NCBI RefSeq assembly: GCF_028769735.1
Contig: NC_088172.1
Location: forward strand, 56,141,075-56,205,074
Source: Zonotrichia leucophrys gambelii
Taxonomy: Eukaryota > Chordata > Aves > Passeriformes > Passerellidae
Reading direction: 5' to 3'
Length of the DNA: 64,000 bases
Part shown: positions 53,301 to 62,300 of the stretch, piece by piece
Position numbering within the stretch: position 1 is the stretch's first letter
How the letters are laid out: each line of letters opens with the position of its first letter
Made by a program: the position numbers and the translations under genes
Notes under the pieces: model-generated
The model's input: the letters and a program-made list of their open reading frames with translations, nothing else
Told to the model about the DNA's origin: nothing
Databases searched by the model: none

Positions 53301-56300
53301 CATTCAACACCATCTGTCCATAACCAGGAAAAAAAAGAAGTGAACTTATCCTTTAAGGTTATTCCTGAGAAAGACAATTAGTGTAAGAACAAACTATTAA
53401 GTCTCCCATGCAAACATGGTCATTCTGTAAAGGGAGTGCCAACAAGGTAAAGTTACCATGCACTCATACCACCATACACGGCATGTTCTCTTTTACAGAC
53501 AAGGACTTAACTAAAAAAAATCTCAACACCCAGCTGAACTAAATTTAAAGGCCATCTGTATCCTGAAAATGATCTTATGTACAAGATATGATCTTTATAA
53601 GAACTGAGAACCCTTCCTGCTCAGTGTGACGATGTTTAAATTTCCTATGACCTCCTTTGACTTCATCTTTAAAATATATCTCTAAAAAACCACACATTTC
53701 TTTTACTGCAAGTTTAAGGGCACATACTCAAAAATTTTCAGCTGTAAACCAACATATTTGGGAATTTTGGCAAACTCAACAAGGTAGTTATCTATGTCTT
53801 TAAAAACAGGCCCAGACTGATGACAAACCAAGCAAGAGCTTTTACACCTTTTCCATTCTCAGAGCTTATTTAACCAGGCAGATACCCTGGTTTATACTGG
53901 GTATGCTCCTGAACTGCTTATGTGCTCTGTGTGCAAGGGTTTAAGACAGAAGAGGCTAAAGGAGGAAACAAAGCGTACAGCTTGAGAAGATCCAGATGGG
54001 ACTTTCTTTTAGAAATAGACCTCTTCTTGGATTCTGACTCAGAAGAGCAGGGCCCTGCCAAATCACAAAGCTGCCGAGGACTGCCAAGTATCTGAAAGGA
54101 AAGGAAAGAGAAGTAAGTAGAAGATTATCTAAGCATTATTTAAATACAATAAATAAGTCATAATTCTATCAAGTCTAAGGTAGCACTGCTGTAATTTCTC
54201 ACAGCAAATGAAAATGGACAGTGATGCTCTACTTATTAAAGCTACCTTTCCTCTTTTTAGACACAGAAAAGCAAGCAAAGCAGAATATTCACCAAGAATC
54301 ACATTTAGAATGTTCTCCAGTGCTTTACATTTTTAGCTGATTTTTTCACCTGATACTGCACACAATACAATTTTTATGCCTACATACACATTTTTTATTA
54401 TAGTTTATATCAAAGGAGACCTCTCTCCTCAGCCACCAAGTTACACAATTATGGAGTCACGTGAAGATAGGCAAAGTGATTCCTTCAGACTCAACCTGCT
54501 AGGTGGCACCTTGTTAATGCCCACCAGGAAATACAAGCAAGCATGTATTAATAAGCCCAAAGAAGCAACAGGTATGTCCTGCACAAAATAACATTAGGCT
54601 TAGCTTTTCCTAAAACTTCAGTTATCATCTTGCTATTGTTTAAAATTAGATAAAGACAGTGACAGGATGACTCCCAGTTTAGACTGGAACCAAGTGGGTG
54701 GCTGTGTGGTGTTAAGATTCTTAGAAATAGAACAGCCTAGGTATGCACAAACTAGATGAAAAATTCTTGAAGAGATAGCACTATTTCTAAAAATTACATA
54801 AATTTCCTTGTTTTCCACAACATGCAAAGAAAGGTGACCATGTGGAATAGAAAAGTCCATAATTTCAGCTAGTGCTGAAACAAGTCTCCCAGTGTTCCAC
54901 TTCTAGTGCTTTCAGAGACACTGGGCAAGAGGCCAGAATGGACTGGTCTTGAAATGGCTTCTTAAGCCACTGGCAGCTTTCTTGTATCTATTCAAAAAAG
55001 CTCCAAGAAACTGGATTTCAAAAACTGGGCATGTAATCAAAGCATATATTCACCTTCCTGCCTGGAAACCAGACTGTGAGGATGTGTCTGGGGAAAGATG
55101 CCAAAGAAGTTGCAAACCGGATCGTTATGCTCTATCTCACCCAAAAGAGCAGTTGTGACTCAGTGATAGGATCTGCTCCATGCAGCACCACAGCACGAGC
55201 ACTGATGGAGTGCCACACTAGCTTGTACTATGGAGACAGATACAGCTATTACAACTGCATCAAACTGTCTGTCAGAGTGGTGCTGCTGTACCAGCTGTGC
55301 TCAAAAAGGACAAGTTCAACATCCCTGGGCGGGAAGGTTTGAAATGCATTGGTGTGCACGTATCAGCAAAACCTGCTGTTAAATAAACACTTTGTTTTAC
55401 ATGCCTGGATTTGCACATGTGATTGTCCTACCTCTTTCATAATTTTGATGGCTTCTACTCGATGTTGAGGTGGTGGGTAAAGCAACATGCGGTGATACAG
55501 AGATTGTAGCACAGGCTTCATGGATTCCACTGACCCCACCAGTCGAACCAGTTCTGCTGCAATATAGTATATGGTCCGTGCAACGGGCCCACTCAGGGCA
55601 GGGGCTGTGGAAGAACAACCTGAACCCCGGCCATGATCAGAAATCCCTGAGGAAGGGGAATCAGCCTCAAGGCAGATGCTGCTGTGGGCAGAGGTGATAG
55701 TTTTATCATGGATTGGATTTCCCAGGATTACTATTAGGGCTGGACACAGTTGCTTCCTGAGAAAGAGAAAAGCAGCAGATGGTAACTGGAAAAAAAATAC
55801 TCTTACAAGAACAGATTGAAAATAGCCCATGGTTAAATGAGATACATACTCTTGTTTTAATGATCAGTCAAACAGCAGCGGTTAGATAGAAAAACAAATT
55901 ATGCCAGGCTTTTTTCATCTCTCAATCATCAGCATGCTAGTCCATATGGAAAGATTCTCTGTGTGCTGTAGAAACATAGTAGTGATTTTGCAAGTTCATG
56001 TTGCTGCACAGTGCTGTCCCTTTGCAGGATAGCATGCCTGCCTCTTTCACCAGCTGCAGCCCATCACAAAGTAGAAATTCTAGACTTTCACTGCTCAGTG
56101 TCTCTTTTTCAATTCACCTTGGGAGCTTTAAAAAAATCTGACTAAACAAGAACTAATCTATGTTAACTAGAAGGCTGAATGTTCCATCGCTGAACTGCAC
56201 ATGCATTATTTTAGTAAGCACCCTTAGTTGTGAGCATCTGTTTGGCTGTCTTTTGAGAAGACAATGAAAGGCCTGTACAATAACTCACAGTGTACACTGT

Positions 56301-59300
56301 ACTACATATATGCCACTATACAGTAAATACCCATCCTTCCTTCAAATGTCTAACCCTCATGTTAAGTGATTCAATACCAGCAGATCACTCCTCTGTGGAA
56401 CCAAAGCCAGCTCAGCACTTTGCTCCATTAGCTGCTATTTCAGCTTTGCACTCACACACTTGACATTTTACTTCAGTCTGCAAGACCTTAATTTAAGAAG
56501 TCAAGTGCTGCATGAGAATGAGTCCCAAATCTGGTTTTCACCCACGTCTCAGAGGTTCAAGCAAGTACCTAGAGCAAGCACCCAATTTCAAGTAACAATT
56601 CATAAAACACATCCTCATAGGTAACTACATTTTATTTTCTCAAGGCTTTACGCAATCTAGAATGTTCATTGCTTCTCTTAACAAGACATCTGAAACAGCT
56701 CAGCTTCCCAAGTCATGGAAAGAAAACCAGCTTTTAATAGGAAATCAGATATTTACTTTGAATCGGCTTATTCCATTTATTTCTCCAATCAAGTACATTT
56801 CAAAACATAACAATTTACTGCTTAAGAAATATGCCTGTTTCAAAGCAGGCATAATCACAGGTTGCAACAACAATATATTCCCCACATATCTTAGTCCTGT
56901 CAAAGTGTTTCTGTATCAAACTATGGAGAACACTGTCAACACATAGAGCTAAATCTTCCCTATCTGCTCCCTTCTTTATCTTCTTTGGGAACTGATTACA
57001 AAGTGTCTGTCAGAGTGAAAGCTGTGTGCATGTAGGCAACAGCTCCTTAAAGAATAAGGACAGCTACCAGTTTGCATCACAACCTCACCAGACAGGTAAT
57101 GTATCAGTGCATACAAAATGTTCAAAATTATGTTTGCAGTTTAAACTGTTTCATATCTACCTAGTGTTTTAGGGTTTTTTTCCCCCCACTTAAGCAGGTA
57201 GCTGAGGCATGCATGTTCATTCCTTGGCAGCAGTGCATGTTAAGAAGTCCCACCCCTGATGGCTTGCCCTCATGGTACACAGCTACAGACACAAACACCT
57301 GTAGACTTGCAGCATAAACTGGATCACCAAAAGGATGTAAATTGAAAATAAAACCGGAAGTGTTCTCTTTTAACTGAGATTATTTCAGTGACCTTGCTCA
57401 CAGGATGGCCCCACAGTCCGTCACACGAGCAGAAAAAAAGGGCTGGGTGAAATTCCAAGGCAGAAACATCTGAAGTGAATCTGCCATGGGACAGAGAGTT
57501 CTGCTCTTATGTTAGACCTCCAAGAGGCCTCAGCACTGGGTCCTTGTGCCACACTGCCAAGTGTTACCAGTCTGAACACCTCCCAGTTTGGCAGCCACTG
57601 ATGTTCCTGGGACAGCAGGGGAGTTATGGGTGCCTCTACATGTTCCACCTTTAGAATTGGGCCCAAGTCAATCACTTCAGTTTCAGAAATTACAGGGTAA
57701 AAACACAAAAACCACATTTTTCATTAACAGTCACATATATCATTCCTTAATACAATCACCTGACAAGGTCAAAAGATGGGCACAGACTGCAAGGAACTGC
57801 ATATTAGTTACATTCTTGCTTTATTAATATGACTCAATTATCCACAGGCTACAAAAACCCCACTATTTCAATCACAAGGAAAGCAGGATTATTTCAGGTG
57901 CTTTGATGTGATGGTCTCAATTTAGATATAGATACGAACAACAAAGATATCAAGCCTTCCTGGTGAAGTGGATTAAAAAGGAGAAATTCTTGATGAAATA
58001 GAATCAACATTAAGACTATTCAGCCTCAAACTTTACACAACAATGCAGGTCATAATAAGCATTTCTGGTCACCAGCACACATTTGACATTAATTTTTGCT
58101 TATCTTCTTTCTTCTTTGCTTATTATTGTATCAGAACATTAAGAATCTCAACAGTACCCTCCTACAACAAGCAGAGCATCTCTGTGTTCAATGCCACACA
58201 CAAATCCAAACTATTGCAGAAAGCATAAGAGGTTTTCTGTTCTGGCTAAATCCATTAGACATCATTACAGTGATAATTCACTATCAGGATTTAATGTGGC
58301 AGCTGAGCAGGCAGTCCTAACCAATTTTATATGAGGCACAGAAAGAACGGATAGTAGGTTAACAGCAAGCTCTGCTCACACCTGGAGACTTTTTACAGAT
58401 TTTTTTGCAAGGCTGGGGGGAACAGGTCCTTTTACATTTACAAACTGAGTATTTGCATTAGTCTTCAGATGTACTCACCATATTAGATCAGTGAATCCTT
58501 TGTGCTGGTGCATGCTGGGGGAGGAGCTGTTCAGCATGGAGAGGATACACTCCAAGTAAAGAAGCTGAAGTTGACGATTGTCACTGGCAAAGAAAAGATG
58601 CCATTCACATCATATTAAAACAGACTACTTAATTTTCTAAAATAACCACATTAGTTCACTTGAAAATTATACCATAATTTACAGCAGTGACTTATTTTGC
58701 TTCTTTCTGTCAATTTACAATGCAGGTGTGATCACCTGCATCATCCCACTTATTTTACACTGATTGCATGCAGTGATCTACTGCATTAAAAAAAAAGGTG
58801 AAAAAATAGGAAGAATAAAACCCAAATAACTACTCAAATTCAATCTAAAATCTTGAGAAGGAACCTTAAACAGAGGAAAAGGAGAAAATAGAACATTTTG
58901 GACTATTGGATAGTTTCTTCAGGCAATCTGAAGCATATTTAGGCTATTCTCTTCTGGTTATTTTGTGGTCATTAACCACAAATGGTTAATGTCTCCAAGC
59001 AGAAAGCCACACAGTAACATGGCTACCTTTCAGGGCCTTACCAGTAACTCTGTCAGAACCATAAACTCAAAGAAAGCTTCATGAGAAGGAATATTAAAGG
59101 ACCTGTGGATACCTGGAACTGGTACACTTGTAACATGCACTGTGCCTGCCCCTACTCATAACATCAGCTGTGGGATCCAGGAGACAAGCAAGGCTGAGGT
59201 CGCCTTACAAAAGGAGCACTCCATGGCAAGTGTACCCACAATATGGTTTTCACTGCTAAGAAAACCAGCATTTAATCACTCTCTTTTGGTCAGAGATGAG

Positions 59301-62300
59301 AGCTGGAGGAATGCACTCTCTGATATATGACTGTAGGTCAAGGAAGCTGTAAAAAATGGATTTATCTGAATCAAAATTAAGGAGTGAGAAATATCTGGTG
59401 TTCTGTCACTGCCTGAGTTCCTTTTGTTCACATGCATGAATTTGTATCCAAGTACAACAATACCTGTTTCACATGAAATAGAGAAAACCCTGAATCCTGA
59501 GGCTCAAAGCTGGATTTTTAACTCTGTGGTATGGAGGATTGAAAAATGCTGGCTTCTTATATATTTTAAAGGTGATAGATTTTTCTTCACAACAGTCCAC
59601 ACCTATCTGGAAAGATACATGCATTCCAGGTACAGATGCCTTCTTTCCCAACAGCTTTTCTTACAATGTGTCTTAATGCAGATGATCATCCCCTTAGAGT
59701 TGACACTTGCATGGGAATGCACAGGGCATCTCTGCACTCTTGATTTTATTTTCCCAGATGCTGACACTGATTAAATAATGCTAAGTAAGGCATTCCTCTG
59801 TAATCCTGCTATTATTAGAGAGACTCATGGGAAGAAAGTCTGCAAAAGAACTGCACATAGATGCCTGTGCTATCTTTGCCTCTGGTAGTTTCTGAAAATT
59901 GCACATATAACACACTTATAAAATTATGCATATACACACTTCCTGTCCATAACAACCACATTTTAGAAGTTAAGATCATACATTTTCAAGTAGATAGAGT
60001 TTATGATATTCCTAAATTAGAGGAATTCTTTGATAGCACAAATTACTGCAATTGGATAAAGCCTGTCTAAGAAGGACTGATTTATTAATTCTGAATATAG
60101 TATCTGTTAGGTCTCTCCATGGCTCTTGTATTGCTATTCTCTCTATGATGGTTCTTCCAGCCAGAAAAGAAAACTTCTCCTCAGATTTATTAGTATTTTG
60201 TATTAGTATTTTGCCGCTGTATGGAAGTTACCTACAGATTAGATTTACTGCAAGCTCTGTAAAGCTGAACAATGCACAAAGAAGGCAAATTAGCTCCTCA
60301 TTTCAAGCAAGGATTAAAATAATGCATCATGAACAATACTTTCTCTAGCAAACACCTCATTTAAGCACAGCTTTGCTTCTTAATTCCAGAACTTCAACAG
60401 CACAATCACATGCATCAGTGAAACTCTCAACCTCCAGGTAATAAATTAAAATTATAAACTTAAATAACTCACTTTATGACAGCCTGGAGCTTCTCACAGA
60501 GTACAGTGAGGACAGATACAACATCATCACAAAGAGACTCAGTTGAAGTACCTCCAAAAAGGACAAATATCAGAGGCATTACATATGAACAGCTGGATAA
60601 CAACATCAATTAACTGCATGGGTTTTCAGAGCTGGTCAGAGCTTCTAAACAAGGAGCAGGGCTACCCAAATTCATAGATAAGATGCAGTAGGAAAAGTGC
60701 TAGATAGGAAAGTGATCGCCACAACATGCAAAAGCAGCAGTATGAAAGCCGGAGAGAGCACTAATTGCTTACATGCATTTGCAGAAGGTTAGCTGAAATC
60801 AAATTCAGATAATAAAATAAGTATATAATTAAATAATAAAAAAGACTGGCCCCAGTTTTCTACATGGCAGCCAATTTCTGTATCTCTCCCTGCAGTTTCT
60901 CTCTCTTACACATTTTCTGACCAACTTCTCATCTTATCAAAGAATGTTTGTGGCTCTTCAAAGATTTTAGCCTCCATTCACACAAGTTCTATCAGAATCC
61001 TGAGTGAAGGTCAAAACCAGAGACTATTTTTCCTACTAGAAGATATTGGAAGTTAAGCTACAAAGGGAATAAAAAACCATTCTCTTGTAAAATAATCACC
61101 TGGCAAGTAGTCATTATATAAACAATGTATTTGGCCTGAAATAGAGTAACGACTGTTTTCAGATTCCACATTCTACTCTGCACATCTATTTCATTTCAGG
61201 AAGTAAAGGCACTTACTAAAACTTTTTTTCAGACCACTGAAACTCCTTAATTACACCTGTTAGCACCTTGAAACAATAATATATTACTATGTTGAGTACA
61301 ATGCTGTTACCATGGTCCAAATGAAGACACAACTGGAAATATCAGGAGCTGACAGGGCTATCTCAGTTCTTACCACAGGTAATGAAGAAAGCACCAAACT
61401 ATAGAGAAGTTACAAAATCCTGAGGGTGCAACTCCCATGACATCAAACAGCAGTGTGGTCATAAAAACAAAGTTAGGAATAAAAAAGCTGGATTGGAAGG
61501 AGTCACTAAAAAAGTTTTAAAATACCTTGACTCTTGAATTTCTGCAAGTTGTCAGGGTTTTCAACTATCTGTTGAGGAAAGACAAAGGTGGTGTAATTGG
61601 TACAAGGGATAAAGGAACATTATAGAAGCAATACTTTACAGCAGAAGTTTCTTAAATTCAATTTTTTCTTACATTCAATTCTTAAATTGTCCTCTATCTG
61701 TTTGGGGTCTTTTGCTAGGGTTTTTAATGGAACTTTTTGCAAAATATTTTTAAAAATTCCTTAAGATCTGTTTTAACAGTCATTTAGATTAAAGGAAGTT
61801 GCATCTCATTTAGGTCAAAGTTTTGTAAGTCTTTAAGGGATTTCCTACACTTAGAACAACTCAGTAATAATTAGGCATATAAATTGCATTGAAAATAACA
61901 GAGAGAAAAGCAAAGTTTAGACTTCACAAAGTACTTAGAAACCAAAATCAATTGAGTATTAGAGAGTTTAGAACATTGACAATGTTAATGTTATGTAATG
62001 TTAATGTAACATTGTTAATGTTACAATACCAACAAAATTAATGGCAGTGAGGAAATGGAAATGACCTCATACATCACTTGGTTCAGCTGTGGTATAGGAT
62101 TCTTCCCATCGTGCACAACAGGGTCAAGCCAAATTCTCTTAAGCATCAATAACAAAATGTCAGGAACTAAATACACTTCTCATATGCTTTTATATACTCC
62201 TCAGCTAAGAAAAGAACTAACAAAATTGAATTTGCAGGCCCAAAATGTTTCTGTCTGTTTGTTTGGGTTTTTTGGTAAATGCTTTAGTTAGTAAAATGAA

